From positions 510,802,263 to 510,866,262 of the forward strand of contig NC_058524.1 in NCBI RefSeq assembly GCF_904849725.1: 64,000 nt of DNA, written 5' to 3'. A program made the translations under genes and the position numbers. The stretch is from Hordeum vulgare subsp. vulgare (Eukaryota; Streptophyta; Magnoliopsida; Poales; Poaceae). Below the pieces are notes generated by a model. The model did not search any database and was not told where the DNA came from. It saw only the letters and a program-made list of their open reading frames with translations. Below are positions 47,592 through 58,755 of this stretch, piece by piece (position 1 is the first letter of the stretch; every line of letters starts with the position of its first letter).

Positions 47592-47821
47592 GTCGGGAAA
47601 GGTTACTCGCATTGCTGATGAACAGTCGGTCGGCAATGCTTCCCTGTGTCGTCGGTCTGTCGGTCGGCAAAACTAAGTCAGTCGGCAATGGGCTTTCCCG
47701 TCTGGACTTTCCCCAATAGACCGTGTCGGTCGGCAATACTCTTTACCGACCGAGTGTATGTCGGCGGAGGCGGTTTTTCCGACCAACCTGTTTGTTGGAA
47801 TTGCAGTGTCGTGGTGTAGTG
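47592..47821 (+). repeat. CACTA right subterminal region and terminus
   Basis: Several GTCGGTCGGCAA-type repeats (for example near 47625, 47660 and 47730), then the terminus GTCGTGGTGTAGTG. AGT at 47822-47824 could be the right copy of the 3 bp target duplication; the left copy is outside the window. Confidence 0.85.
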
Positions 47822-48430
47822 AGTCCCTACCCAACCGCCCCGTTCTCCGCCTCGATCCCCTCCCATCCCCCTTCCCTCCTTCCCTACCTTACCTTCGTCA
47901 TGGTGCCCTTCCTCCTTCACAACATACTTCCCTCATGGACCATCAATGAGGAGTCCCTCGCTAACTGCCCCCTCCTCTCACATCCCCTCCCTCCTTCCTC
48001 CACACCCGCTCCCTCCTTCCTCCACACCCCCTGATGTTCGTGTCAATCCACCACCGTCATCAAAGGGGGTGAGGCATGCGCCACCTGTGACGCCTCCCAC
48101 TCGATATTCGTGTTGATCCGCTATCAAGGGGGGGGTGAGGCGTGCGACGCTTGTGACGCCTCCCCCCTCGAGCCAAGAAGGCAGATCTGATGTCTATCGA
48201 GTTATTGTTATGATGTAATATACAGTTGAATGTCGTGCATTATCATGAAACAAAAGTATGATGCTCGTTGTTAGGCACACAACTCATACGTCACCATGTC
48301 CATTATTAACTCTTGAAGCAACCAAATACACATACATATGTGCGTTGCTACGGGCAAAAGTCGAATACCCATACATTGTAACAAAAAAATATGTACATAT
48401 TTATGAAAATATTTTTCTAATTAAGAAATA
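47822..48430. other. Unassigned DNA, pyrimidine-rich, with short duplications
   Basis: CT-rich sequence with a tandem CTCCCTCCTTCCTCCACACC (about 47985-48030) and a two-fold repeat around GGGGGTGAGGC(A/G)TGCG (48066-48170). ORFs at 47678-48034 are low-complexity. No gene supported. Confidence 0.6.
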
Positions 48431-48590
48431 CTCCCTCCGTTCCTAAAAATAAGTCTTTTAAGCGATTTCAATAGGTGTCTACATACGGAGCAAAATGATT
48501 GAATGTACACTCTAAAGTATGTCTATATACATCCGTATGTAGTCCACTAGTGAAATCTCTACAAAGACTTATATTTAGGAACGGAGGGAG
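48431..48590. mobile_element. Stowaway MITE (Mariner type), 160 bp
   Basis: Terminal inverted repeats CTCCCTCCGTTCCTAAAAAT and its complement (ATATTTAGGAACGGAGGGAG), flanked by TA at 48429-48430 and 48591-48592. A non-coding element moved by Mariner-type transposase; very common in Triticeae. Confidence 0.96.
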
Positions 48591-48748
48591 TACGAGTTAA
48601 GCAATGGTGGCATCCATTATTCATCATACAACCACAAATACAAATTCCCTTTCGCTTTTTCCATATCGGCAATCTCCGTGTCTCCTTAACCAGCCAAATC
48701 TCTTGTCACTCAAGAACTTATGACATGATATATATTGTCCATGATTAA

Positions 48749-48945
48749 GGGCCAGTTTTTTTGGGCGGCTTACAAAATAAGCTATCTTTCCCCAGCTTAA
48801 AAAATAAGCCGCTCTTAAAATTTGTCGAGGCTTTTAAGTTAGTTATCACATAACTAGTTCAGAAGGCTCAATGAATGTTAGAGGCAGCTTATGGGATAAG
48901 CTGGTGAGGAGGCGGCTTTTTTTAAGCCGTCAAAAGAACTCGCCC
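48749..48945. mobile_element. Tourist-like MITE (PIF/Harbinger type), 197 bp
   Basis: Starts GGGCCAGTTTTTTTGGGCGG and ends with the imperfect complement of GGGCGAGTTCTTTTGACGGC. It is flanked by TAA at 48746-48748 and 48946-48948. No coding capacity. Confidence 0.8.
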
Positions 48946-48948
48946 TAA

Positions 48949-50015
48949 ATAGTATTAGTATCACTTAACTTCACGCATCCATGTGTGTCACTATTATAAG
49001 CTACACAAAGCTTAACAATTCCTTAGAATTATAATGCACTTCTTATTTCAACAATAATAGCCTCATCGATGCAACGTTCAATAATAAGTTGATTGTATGT
49101 AGGAAAGGTTCCATTTATCTGGAATTAAATTCTTTTTACAATGCCATGAACCTAATGTTAGTACAAAACTTTAGATACCCAATTAAATGAAAAAAACATC
49201 CCTTTTATAGAGTGAAAGATCTCATGAAGATCAAGTATTTGCACCTCCCTTCAATTTATATGTGTTTATCACAACATGTGATTTCTAAAAAAAATCTATA
49301 AATGTGCTTCTCAACATCACACGCTTGGTAAGTTACGGTTGTAGCTTTATGTACATGGTTGTGCACAAAGTACAACTCGGGTCCACAATTTTTCTAGATC
49401 AAATGTTTCTGAACCTCGGGGCATGTATACAATTAGTAGCTTTCTTACCGAAGCAATGGTTTTGGTCGTGGTCGCGGCCGCAGGTGCCGATGCCTTCATG
49501 GTGCCACCATTCTCCTTCCACGTCCAGAGACGGTGTGGCAGCGGCGGACCCTTCACCGGCCTTTAGATCTGTCAGCTTTCATGCCAACCACGATGGCCAA
49601 CCTCGACGTGGGCTTCGTCTTCTTTGGTTGTGCGATGTTGGATGCGTGGCTCTCCCTCGAAAACACCATGACGGCCACCGTCGACCCTGTCCGCCGGCAT
49701 GGTCGCCATTGCAGGCATCAGCTTCCCATCGAGCCCACGCTCGATCTAACTTCTGTTGCTTCTTGGTGAATATAAATTATATTCCATGGTCGCCATCGCA
49801 GGCTTCACCTTCCCGTCGAGCCCGCGCTCGCTGGCTTCCTCTCCCGCGCCCCGCTACACAACTACATGGATCTTGCTTACATGAAAACGCAATATAATTT
49901 TTATTCACCAAGAAGCAACAGAAGTAAGATCAATATTGTACACTCGACACCTGATAAACCCTAGATATAGTACACTTGGCACGGGTAAACCCTAGATTAA
50001 ACAATGTGGTAGATA
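48949..50015. other. Unassigned region with GC-rich gene-like fragment
   Basis: AT-rich DNA to about 49440, then a GC-rich block (49480-49860) with overlapping ORFs of 69-197 codons on both strands. None has a motif I recognise, and the block contains an imperfect direct duplication, so a captured or decayed gene fragment is possible but unproved. Confidence 0.4.
49743..49931. repeat. 39 bp inverted repeat with 111 bp loop
   Basis: Left arm 49743-49781 (ACTTCTGTTGCTTCTTGGTG inside), right arm 49893-49931 (CACCAAGAAGCAACAGAAGT inside), with about three mismatches. The loop starts with a copy of the sequence upstream of the left arm (GTCGCCAT(T/C)GCAGGC at 49703 and 49788). Confidence 0.85.
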
Positions 50016-50129
50016 CTACCCCGTACAAAAATACTTGTTAGAGAAATATATAAAAATGAATGTATTTAGAACAAAGATACGGCTAGATACATCCATTTTT
50101 CTTCTGCAAGTATTTTCGGACGAAAGGAA
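50016..50129. mobile_element. Degenerate Stowaway MITE, about 114 bp
   Basis: CTACCCCGTACAAAAATACT at one end and AGTATTTTCGGACGAAAGGAA at the other are eroded Stowaway ends; TA flanks both sides (50014-50015, 50130-50131). The core ATGAATGTATTTAGA / TAGATACATCCAT is typical of one Stowaway family. Confidence 0.75.
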
Positions 50130-50562
50130 TAGTTGTTTAGCTGAATGTTAAGAAAAGTATACCAAGTAACAAAGCTAGTTACTCGCAAAGCTTAATGCCT
50201 CCAAACCAAAGTTTAACACTTAACAGGAAATTTCCCTGAATCAAGCTAATTGTGGCCAAACTTTGGAACCTGAAAAAATGGAGGGAAAAACGGAATTAGG
50301 AAAGCCGTGAAAAATAAAGTAACGTAGAATAAAAGTACCTCATTGTTCCAAACATATACAGTACTGCTAAGAAATTCTTGTATTAGTTCTTTTACAGAAT
50401 TAGCTCACTCACAAGATAAGATACTAAATATAGTTATTTTTTTTATAATAATCTCTGGAACATTAGTATTACACCAAATGTTGCCAATAAACATATACAC
50501 GAGAAGATGTGGTTCTGTTTGAGAGAACTAACTGAACAAAGAGACTTTAATTAATAAAGTAG
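50130..50562. other. AT-rich spacer
   Basis: No gene or repeat recognised between the degenerate Stowaway and the LTR at 50563. Confidence 0.6.
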
Positions 50563-53500
50563 TGTCGGAACCCCGATTCTAAGCCATAGGAATCCAGCGT
50601 GTAACACATCGCATCCCTTTGCGGTCTCACGCACGGTTAACTCCACGGCTGCAGCCTTACCTTAGCCGGGACCGTTTGCGTCTTTTGACTCACGTATGCA
50701 GTAGTGACGCTAGCATTCCAATGTCAAAGAACCCGGATCGACATGTCTAGTCATAAACCAAAGTGGCAGTACCGCACAAGGACAGGCATAAATGACCCAA
50801 CAAAGCAGGTGTCGGTCATCAGCGAATGTAGACGAGTCGTAGCAAGCTACAAGGACTCCATTACATCGCGTGACATTTTCCCAAAGGGGACACACACAAC
50901 AGCTAAGAAGGACACATGCCGGTCAACCAATGTGTCCGGAGCAGTAGCGAACTACCAAGGCTCATTGGATCACAATTTCCTTATAAGGAGTGCTACTAAA
51001 GTTCACGACTAAGTAATCAAACCCCATACATATCAAGTACGACACACGTACGCATGGCATACCGATATGTATAGATACATCGATGGCATCACAACATAAC
51101 CATAAACATACAACCTTTATTTAAGAGGCTCGGAAGAGCCACACACATAATATTACACATTAAGGGTCTCACGACCCATAATAGCAGTCATTCAGTTACA
51201 AGCCAGCGGAAGAGTTTAAACTGTCTGAGTACAGACATGGCAACTAGAAGGAACAGGGCCTGACTATACTACAGATCCAACGTAGGGCCAGATCGTAGCT
51301 GGGACACCAGCTACTCGTCGTCGTCGATGTCTACGAAGAACCCTCCATTAGGGTCATTAGCAACCTCTGCAACATTTATTAAGCAAACATGAGTACGAAG
51401 GTACTCAGCAAGACTTTAGGATAACTAACTACTCATGCAAGGTATCAAAAAGGTATTGTGGGGTTTCATGTGGAAAGCCAGCATTTGACTCGTGGCTAGA
51501 CAACTTGCATTTGTAAATAATTTTGACAACTTGATTTCTCACACACGAGTCCACTAACACCACATCAATACACTATCGTGGAATCATTTCGTCTCCATAC
51601 GGAAATGCCGTCCACGACACTCACGCTTATCTTGGCAATTTTATGAGTAGCCATTGAAGTTATCTATGAACAACATATGTCTCCAAGTAGTCCATATCCG
51701 CGGACGCGGCTATTCGAATAGATCATAACCCTGCAGGGGTGTACTTCGTCACACATGCTCTCGCCACTTATCGCCATGTGCACGTCATGCACCTCGGCAA
51801 CCTTCAAGCGGAAGCCCAGCGAGGGAGTCGGCCACGACCGTTAACCACACTAGTACCTAGTCCAGGTTTATCGCCTATCTGAGAGTAACCCGTACGGAAG
51901 TCCGGCCGAGGTTTCCGCCACGGCCTCAAACGATGTGCGCAGGGTTCCCAAGCCCACCATCCGGGTGCCACTTGGTACACCGTGCCACTGCCTACCGCAT
52001 CACAGCCCACCTCTCAGGTCAGCACCATGCACGGCCTCCAGCATTACTATAAACACCAGAAACTACTTGCAACTCCTGGACCGAGTACTAAGCGATTAAT
52101 AAGTCGAGCGGGGTCATATTTCAGGGCCCAGCATGTGGTAGTATCTAGTCTTGGATTACATACACGGAACTCAGTTCCTAAGGACGGTTCCAATGAAACA
52201 ACCCGCCATGTACTCCTACACAGCCTTTCACCGGTACCTTTACCAAAACAGGTTCAACACACAACCTTTGCTTACCGAACACATTCTCACAATTCTGTTC
52301 ATCTCCCAGATGACAGACCATACACAACTCTAAGCATAGCATGCATAGCAGGATAAGGCAATTCAAGGCTCAAGCAACTACCAGGTATGCTAGGTTGCAA
52401 GGTTCGGCTATTTACTGTGACAAGGTTAGGTCATGCAAAGGAAGTGGGTTCAACTAATCGTGGCAAAAGCAGTTGAAGCATTTGATCCTAATGCAATAAA
52501 TAAGTACAGGAGCAAGAACATGGGATTTATCGGGATGATCAAAAATGGTTGCTTGCCTTGTTGCTCAGAGGAGGGACAATATCCGTCAGACGGATATTCG
52601 GTGGAATTCGGGGGTGCGGAGCCTACCGAAATGAATGGCAACAATCAATAACAATCATATGCAAACAAGATGATGCATGAACATGACATGAGAATGCAAG
52701 GTGATATATTATTATAATCAACATGTATTAGGTTTGAAGTTGATTTGAATCACATTCGAAAATCAATTCAAACGAGGTATTCTCGAATACCGATTTAATT
52801 GATTCGACCTGATGCTCAGATCAACTTGATGTTAACATGCACGAGATGTCATGTTAAGGTACTGATTTGTGACAGTGTGTGATCATGTCATTCATAATGA
52901 AATTTGAATATTTTCCAAATTCCATTTATAAAGTATTTATAAGAATTGGCTTAATCATTAATCTACATGTTTGGGTTCTGTAACTTTTTCAAACATGATT
53001 AAAAATAGCATATCCAGAGTCCTTGAATTTTTCTGATACTTTTTCATATATAAATTTCTTTATTGGAGTTACAGATTAATTTCTATGAATTTTTTAAGTT
53101 TTAAACATTTCTGGAATTATTTTTATATTGGAAAATACTTTTATTGCATCGGCATGACATCAGCAGGTCCATCTGGCCGTTGAAAGTCAAACCTGACCAG
53201 TGGGACCCACTGGTCAGTCTCTCTGGTCAATTTTAGATTAGGATTAATCTTATTTAGTTAATTAAACCCACTGGACCCACATGTCAGTGTCTTATTATTT
53301 TTACTGAATTATTTTTATTATTTCTAATCTTGCCAGAGGCTGACCCCACTAGTCAGTGGCTCCGGCCAGCCGAGATCCACCGGCGGCGAGGTCTTCCTCG
53401 CTGGCGAGGAGCCTCCGGCGAGCACCAGAATGTCGGGAGGGCTCGGAAATAGCGCACAGAGGGCCAAACGCATGGCTGAGACCATGGGAGGAACGGCCAC

Positions 53501-54757
53501 TCGATGGCGCGCACGATGGAACAAGCCCAGGGGCTGGGGTGGCCGGGATCATCGCCGGCGACGAGCTTGGCAGCGACCAAGTTCGGCCATCGTCGAAGCC
53601 ATCGGATACGGGGTCAAAACGCTCGGGGCTGGGCACCTAACGCATCTACACGACGTCCTGAGGCTATTGGTAGCCTCAGACGGACCAACACTTCACCGGA
53701 GGGTTACCGGCGACGAGCTGCAACGGCGGTCCTCGTCGGGCTCCGATGAAACTAGGGCTAGAGGAGGGGATCGACGGGGAGATCTTAGGGGAAAAGACCG
53801 CATGCTCACGGGGAGTGCAGTGGTGGTGCTAGTCTGCTCGGGGACGGCCTGGAGAGGGAGAATGTCGGCGGCGATCTTCGGTGACCCGAGGAAGAAGACG
53901 ATTGCTGCGCGTTGATTCACTGCATCTGGGCGTCGGGCTCGTGGCTAGGAAGCTTCAGGGGGTTGCGGAGGAGCTAACGCGTGGCTCAGAAGGAAGGGAG
54001 GTCGGCTAGAACGACGACGAGCTCAAGCTCTGCTCGGGCTCCAATGACGGCAGAAGGGGGAGGAGAGATCCGAGAGGAGGGGGAGAACTAACGCTGCGAA
54101 TGGATAGGGGCGGCCTCGGGAAGCTTATCCCCGGCCTTGCCAGCGCGAGGCGGCGGCCAGGCAGGCGCACAGGTGCGTGGCCGCGCCGGAGAACGCGGCG
54201 GCCACCTCCTGCTGCCCACTGGCGGGGAGGAAGACGACAGGGGCTTAGATGGGCCGGGCCAGGTGAGCGACAGGTAACCTCTTTTCCTTTTTCTTTCTGT
54301 TTTTGTTTCTTTTTTGATATTTCACTGATTTTCTATTTATTTCAACTCCCATATAAATTGTAAAAGCTATGTTAAACACTCTAGAATATTTGTTGGAATA
54401 TTTCCAACTATTTCCAAAGTTTTCAACATTTTTGAAAATTTAAAGTTTCTGATTTCAAAATTAAAACTTGGAAACCAGTAGCTTTTGTATTTATTTAAAA
54501 TGCTTAAAGTGTCAAGAAAATAGTTTTCTCCAATGCTCATTTACTTTCATGATTTATCGGAAAGTTTGAACATTTCTTGAGGCCATTTTGGGTTCATTGA
54601 TTTTAACTAGTTTGATATCTCCTTTAATTAAAGTAGTGGCTAGGGTTTTGAGTTTTCCTTCACCTCTTTTTTTGATCTTGTTGAAAAATTCTTCGATGCA
54701 AATGCAAAGAAGACATGAGCACAAGACTAACTTGCTTAAGGTGTCAGGGATGTGACA
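50563..54757 (-). repeat. 3' LTR of the chromovirus-type element
   Basis: 4195 bp, + strand TGTCGGAACCCCG to GGGATGTGACA. It holds an AT-rich section (52680-53330), a 25 bp palindrome (53193-53217) and a GC-rich block (53340-54260) with spurious ORFs on both strands. No LTR-internal gene is supported. Confidence 0.93.
53193..53217. promoter_or_regulatory. 25 bp perfect palindrome in the 4.2 kb LTR
   Basis: Arms CTGACCAGTGGG and CCCACTGGTCAG around a single A. It is retained without change in the other LTR (62609-62633). It sits beside TGACATCAGCA and AAAGTCAAA, motifs that resemble bZIP and WRKY target sites; regulatory use is inferred. Confidence 0.5.
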
Positions 54758-57700
54758 ACTCACCCCCACTCAAAAGAATCTCGTCCCGAGATTTGGAAGT
54801 CGTCGGGAATAACATAGGATACTCAAGTCGGAGACGATCCTCTCTTTCCCAAGTTGCCTCCTTTTCAGAATGATTTGACCATTGAACTTTAAGAAACTTG
54901 AGGTTTCGACATTGAGTGGTACGCTCAGCTTGATCAAGAATACGCATGGGGTATTCTCGGTATGAAAGGTTATCTTGGAGATCAAGCGTTTCGTGGTCCA
55001 CTTCACGGATAGGATCCGAAAAGCAACGCCTGAGTTGCGAGACGTGGAAAACATCATGAACCTTGGAAAGATGTGGAGGAAGTTCCAACTGGTAAGCAAC
55101 TTCTCCTCGTTTGGCAAGAATGCGAAAAGGACCAATGTAACGAGGAGCCAATTTGCCTTTGATACCGAATCGATGGGTACCCTTCAAAGTTGTAACCCGA
55201 AGGTAAGCCTTCTCGTCAACTTCAAAGGTCACAGCCTTATGATGACGATCATATTGGCTCTTTTGACGAGAATGGGCTGTTTTAAACTTTTCACGAATAA
55301 TGCGAACCTGCTCTTCTGCATCCTGGATCATGTCCGGGCCAAAGAGTTGCCTCTCTCCGGTTTCTGACCAATTAAGAGGTGTTCGACATCTTCGTCCATA
55401 GAGAACTTCAAAAGGGGCTTTGCCCAAGCTTGATTGGTAACTATTGTTATAAGCGAGTTCGGCGAATGGAAGGCACTTTTCCCAATTCATACCGAACGAT
55501 ATAACACAAGCTCGGAGCATATCTTCTAGAATTTGATTCACTCTTTCTACTTGACCACTTGATTGGGGATGGAAAGCAGTGCTAAAAGATAGGTGAGTCC
55601 CCATGGCATTCTGAAAACTTTCCCAGAAGCGAGAAGTAAAGATACTTCCACGGTCCGAGTTAATCTCGAGGGGAACACCATGAAGAGACACTATTCGGGA
55701 GATATATAACTCTGCTAGCTGGCTAGCTGTTATACTCTCACGAACGGGAAGAAAATGAGCCACTTTGGAAAGACGGTCAATGACAACAAAGATAGCATTA
55801 TTTCCTTTCTTGGTCTTGGGAAATCCGGTAATGAAATCCATGCTAACTTTATCCCATTTCCATTCAGGAATAGCTAGAGGTTGAAGGGTGCCAGCAGGCC
55901 TTTGATGTTCTGCCTTAACTCGACGACAAACGTCGCAGTTAGCAACGAACTCAGCAATTTCTCTCTTCATCCTAGTCCACCAGAACCTCTGGCGTAGGTC
56001 CTTATACATCTTAGTACTACCGGGATGAATTGTGAGAGGAGAATCATGAGCCTCCTTAAGGATTAACTGCCTTAGATGTGGGTTCTTAGGAACCACTAGA
56101 CGATTCTGGAAGAACACAACACCTTGATCGTTCATGGAAAATTCTTTAGCGTTTCCGCTAAAAATATTCTCCTTGATCCGTGATATACCCTTGTCACGCT
56201 TTTGGCCAGCTATAATTTGATCCTTAAGAGTAGGCTTCGCCACCAGGGTAGAAAGGAATCCTTGAGGAACAATATGAAGATTCAACTTCCGAAAGTCCTC
56301 ATGGAGATGTGGTTGACCTTGTTGTAGCATCAAATTGTTACAATAAGATTTACGACTTAGTGCATCGGCCATAACATTGGCCTTCCCCGGGATGTAAGTT
56401 ATCCCTAAGTCGTAATCCGAGATCAACTCAACCCACCGTCTTTGCCTGAGATTCAAATCCGTCTGGGTGAAGATATATTTCAAACTTTGGTGATCAGTGA
56501 ATATTTTGCAACGATTACCCAGAAGGTAATGTCGCCAGGTTTTTAGTGCATGGACCACAGCTGCAAGCTCAAGGTCATGTGTGGGATAATTATCCTCATG
56601 TGGATGCAACTGTCGAGATGCGTATGCGATCACATGACGATCTTGCATGATAATGCAACCTAATCCTTGTCGCGAGGCGTCGCAATAGATAACAAAGTCC
56701 TTAGAAAAATCTGGTGGTAGCAACACAGGTGCGGAAGTCAGGCGTCTTTTCAGTTCCTGAAAACTATGCTCACACTGTGGTGTCCACTCGAACTTTTTAT
56801 CCTTCTGGAGGAGTTCAGTTAGAGGCTTTGCAACCTTGGAGAAATTCTCGATGAAGCGGCGACAATAGTTCGCTAGACCAAGAAAACTCCTAACTTGCTT
56901 AACCGATTCAGGTTGAGTCCAATCAAGGACAGCTTGAACTCTCTCGGGATTGACAGCAATACCCTTACCAGAGATTACGTGTCCTAGATAGGTCACTTTT
57001 GGTAACCAGAATTCACATTTTGAAAACTTGGCATAAAGGCGATGCTCTCGAAGTTTCATCAATACCAGCCTTAGGTGCTCGGCATGTTCTTGTTCGTTCT
57101 TCGAGTAGATGAGAATATCATCGAGGTATACCACGACGAATTTATCCAAATACTCCATGAAGATTGAATTCATCAGACGAGAGAAGGTGGCTGGGGCATT
57201 GGTTAAACCGAAGGACATGACGGTGTACTCGTATTGGCCATAACGAGTAACAAAAGCCGTTTTTGGAATGTCCCCGTTCTTGATCTTGATTTGATGGTAT
57301 CCCAACCTCAAATCCATTTTAGAGAAGATTGAGGATCCAGCGAGCTGATCATACAGGTCGTTGATCCTGGGGAGCGGATACTTGTTCTTTATGGTGACCA
57401 GATTAACTGGTCGGTAATCTACAACCATCCGATCCGTTCCGTCTTTCTTCTTGACGAAGAGGACGGGACAAGCCCAAGGAGAAGAGCTAGGAGGAATGAA
57501 ACCTTTGTTCAAGACCTCATCTAGTTGCTTCGTAAGTTCGGCTAGCTCCAGGGGTGCCATCTTATATGGTCTTCTGGCTATTGGGACAGTTCCCGGAACA
57601 AGATCTATCACGAACTCTACATCTCTGTCAGGTGGAATTCCTGGCAGTTCCTCTGGAAAAACATCCGGGAAGTCACGGGAGTGCTTCCTTGTGGCTTCAA

Positions 57701-58430
57701 AGTCAGTATGACCAGTCTCGGCACTGATCGCTTTGTTGACCAGGGCTTGAAAGCTTGCACACTCATGGAGGCGCAGATCATGATGGAGCTCAGGGCTCAG
57801 ACCCTTAAGGAATCTTGCTTGCTTCTTGGCGTCAGTAGACACCTCCTCTGTTGCATAGCGGACGAGATTACCGAACTCGCGGCTATAGGCATCCACAGAC
57901 AACTTGCCCTGAGTGAAGGCACAGAACTCCTCTCTCTTTCTGTCCATCAGGCCCTCTGGAATATGGTGTAGACGAAAAGCTGCACTAAAATCTGCCCATG
58001 TGGCTACTGGTTCAGCAGGACGCATTGCTTCAAAATTCTCCAACCACAGATTGGCGGGTCCTTCCAGGAAATACGCCGCAAAGGTCACCTTGTCGGCCTC
58101 AGACACATTCGCGGAGCAAATCTTGCATGAGATGCTGCAGAGCCAGTCATCAGCGTCGAGGGGATCGACGGAATGATGAAACTTTGGAGGATTCAACTTC
58201 ACAAAGTCATTAAGGGACACTGCAGCATTCCTAGGCTGACTAGCCGTATTCTGCTCAATACGCTCTAACAGTCGATTGGTCTCCCTTTTGTTTCTCTCTG
58301 CCTCAAGCATCACTTCCACCAGAGAAGGCGGGTGAGGCAGGTCTTCCTGCGACGCTTGACTACCCTCGCCTTGCTCATGAGCAGGGGCACGGTTCAACCT
58401 GGTGAACACCATCCTGACAAACAAACTCAT
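54744..58430 (-). CDS. gag-pol: Open gag-pol polyprotein of the chromovirus-type element, lacking zinc knuckle and protease
   Basis: 1228 codons without a stop; start at 58430 or the next ATG at 58412 ([17 protein letters not shown]). Residues 1-250 are gag ([56 protein letters not shown]). At about residue 253 (near 57674) the text passes from the end of capsid, ATRKHSRD, straight to [11 protein letters not shown], which begins the polymerase. The zinc knuckle and aspartic protease expected between are absent. Reverse transcriptase: [31 protein letters not shown] (residues 435-445). RNase [14 protein letters not shown]. Integrase: CDVC and D/D/E in [23 protein letters not shown] and [10 protein letters not shown]. 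The C-terminus has a chromodomain-like [19 protein letters not shown]. The stop lies 14 bases inside the 3' LTR. Without protease it would need help from another element. Confidence 0.93.
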   Translation of the reverse strand: MSLFVRMVFTRLNRAPAHEQGEGSQASQEDLPHPPSLVEVMLEAERNKRETNRLLERIEQNTASQPRNAAVSLNDFVKLNPPKFHHSVDPLDADDWLCSISCKICSANVSEADKVTFAAYFLEGPANLWLENFEAMRPAEPVATWADFSAAFRLHHIPEGLMDRKREEFCAFTQGKLSVDAYSREFGNLVRYATEEVSTDAKKQARFLKGLSPELHHDLRLHECASFQALVNKAISAETGHTDFEATRKHSRDFPDVFPEELPGIPPDRDVEFVIDLVPGTVPIARRPYKMAPLELAELTKQLDEVLNKGFIPPSSSPWACPVLFVKKKDGTDRMVVDYRPVNLVTIKNKYPLPRINDLYDQLAGSSIFSKMDLRLGYHQIKIKNGDIPKTAFVTRYGQYEYTVMSFGLTNAPATFSRLMNSIFMEYLDKFVVVYLDDILIYSKNEQEHAEHLRLVLMKLREHRLYAKFSKCEFWLPKVTYLGHVISGKGIAVNPERVQAVLDWTQPESVKQVRSFLGLANYCRRFIENFSKVAKPLTELLQKDKKFEWTPQCEHSFQELKRRLTSAPVLLPPDFSKDFVIYCDASRQGLGCIIMQDRHVIAYASRQLHPHEDNYPTHDLELAAVVHALKTWRHYLLGNRCKIFTDHQSLKYIFTQTDLNLRQRRWVELISDYDLGITYIPGKANVMADALSRKSYCNNLMLQQGQPHLHEDFRKLNLHIVPQGFLSTLVAKPTLKDQIIAGQKRDKGISRIKENIFSGNAKEFSMNDQGVVFFQNRLVVPKNPHLRQLILKEAHDSPLTIHPGSTKMYKDLRQRFWWTRMKREIAEFVANCDVCRRVKAEHQRPAGTLQPLAIPEWKWDKVSMDFITGFPKTKKGNNAIFVVIDRLSKVAHFLPVRESITASQLAELYISRIVSLHGVPLEINSDRGSIFTSRFWESFQNAMGTHLSFSTAFHPQSSGQVERVNQILEDMLRACVISFGMNWEKCLPFAELAYNNSYQSSLGKAPFEVLYGRRCRTPLNWSETGERQLFGPDMIQDAEEQVRIIREKFKTAHSRQKSQYDRHHKAVTFEVDEKAYLRVTTLKGTHRFGIKGKLAPRYIGPFRILAKRGEVAYQLELPPHLSKVHDVFHVSQLRRCFSDPIREVDHETLDLQDNLSYREYPMRILDQAERTTQCRNLKFLKVQWSNHSEKEATWEREDRLRLEYPMLFPTTSKSRDEILLSGGELSHP
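54758..54771 (-). other. Polypurine tract of the chromovirus-type element
   Basis: GAGTGGGGGTGAGT on the minus strand, abutting the 3' LTR; it also codes for the last residues of the polyprotein. Confidence 0.85.
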
Positions 58431-58755
58431 AGCTTAGACCAATATCATATCAATATTAACTATGGATTAAGAATGTACTGAACACACGGAATGCGGAAAT
58501 GAATATCCGAACAACATGGTAACAAGCAACTGCTATATATACACCATGGTTCATACACACCCTTACATAGTTCAGTACAAACTTACTCGAAGAGCAAACT
58601 ACTGTAATGGTGGAACTACTCATCAGAGGCTTACAAGCTTCCTATACATTATTTATCTAGGCCTCCGGAATTCGTTTCACATTACTACCATACTCCACAA
58701 GTCACGCAGAACTGTGAACATACGGCTACTACCATACTATCCTTCCGCTCATAGC

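Larger units (their letters stand above)
1..47821 (+). mobile_element. CACTA (En/Spm-type) DNA transposon, left end outside window, broken by nested insertions
   Basis: A class II CACTA element whose right terminus is seen at 47811-47821 (GTGGTGTAGTG, inverse of CACTACACCAC). Its own sequence survives in four blocks: 1-1695, 24412-26061, 34977-35310 and 47592-47821, about 3.9 kb in all. Each junction is proved by a 5 bp target duplication of the inserted retroelement (CCAGC, CTATA, GTCGG). Block one holds the transposase C-terminus and the start of a second protein, block two the rest of that protein, and blocks three and four the subterminal repeats around GTCGGTCGGCAA. Both genes carry stops, so the copy is dead. 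The left terminus is not visible. Confidence 0.9.

Noticed and set aside
47822..48034. Pro/Ser-rich ORF of 103 codons after the CACTA end
   Set aside because: Pyrimidine-rich low-complexity DNA with tandem duplications; no domain, and no splice or promoter support.
53324..53915. Overlapping ORFs (up to 161 codons) repeated at 62740-63337
   Set aside because: They lie in the GC-rich block of the two LTR copies and show no domain; similarity between the two sites is simply LTR identity.
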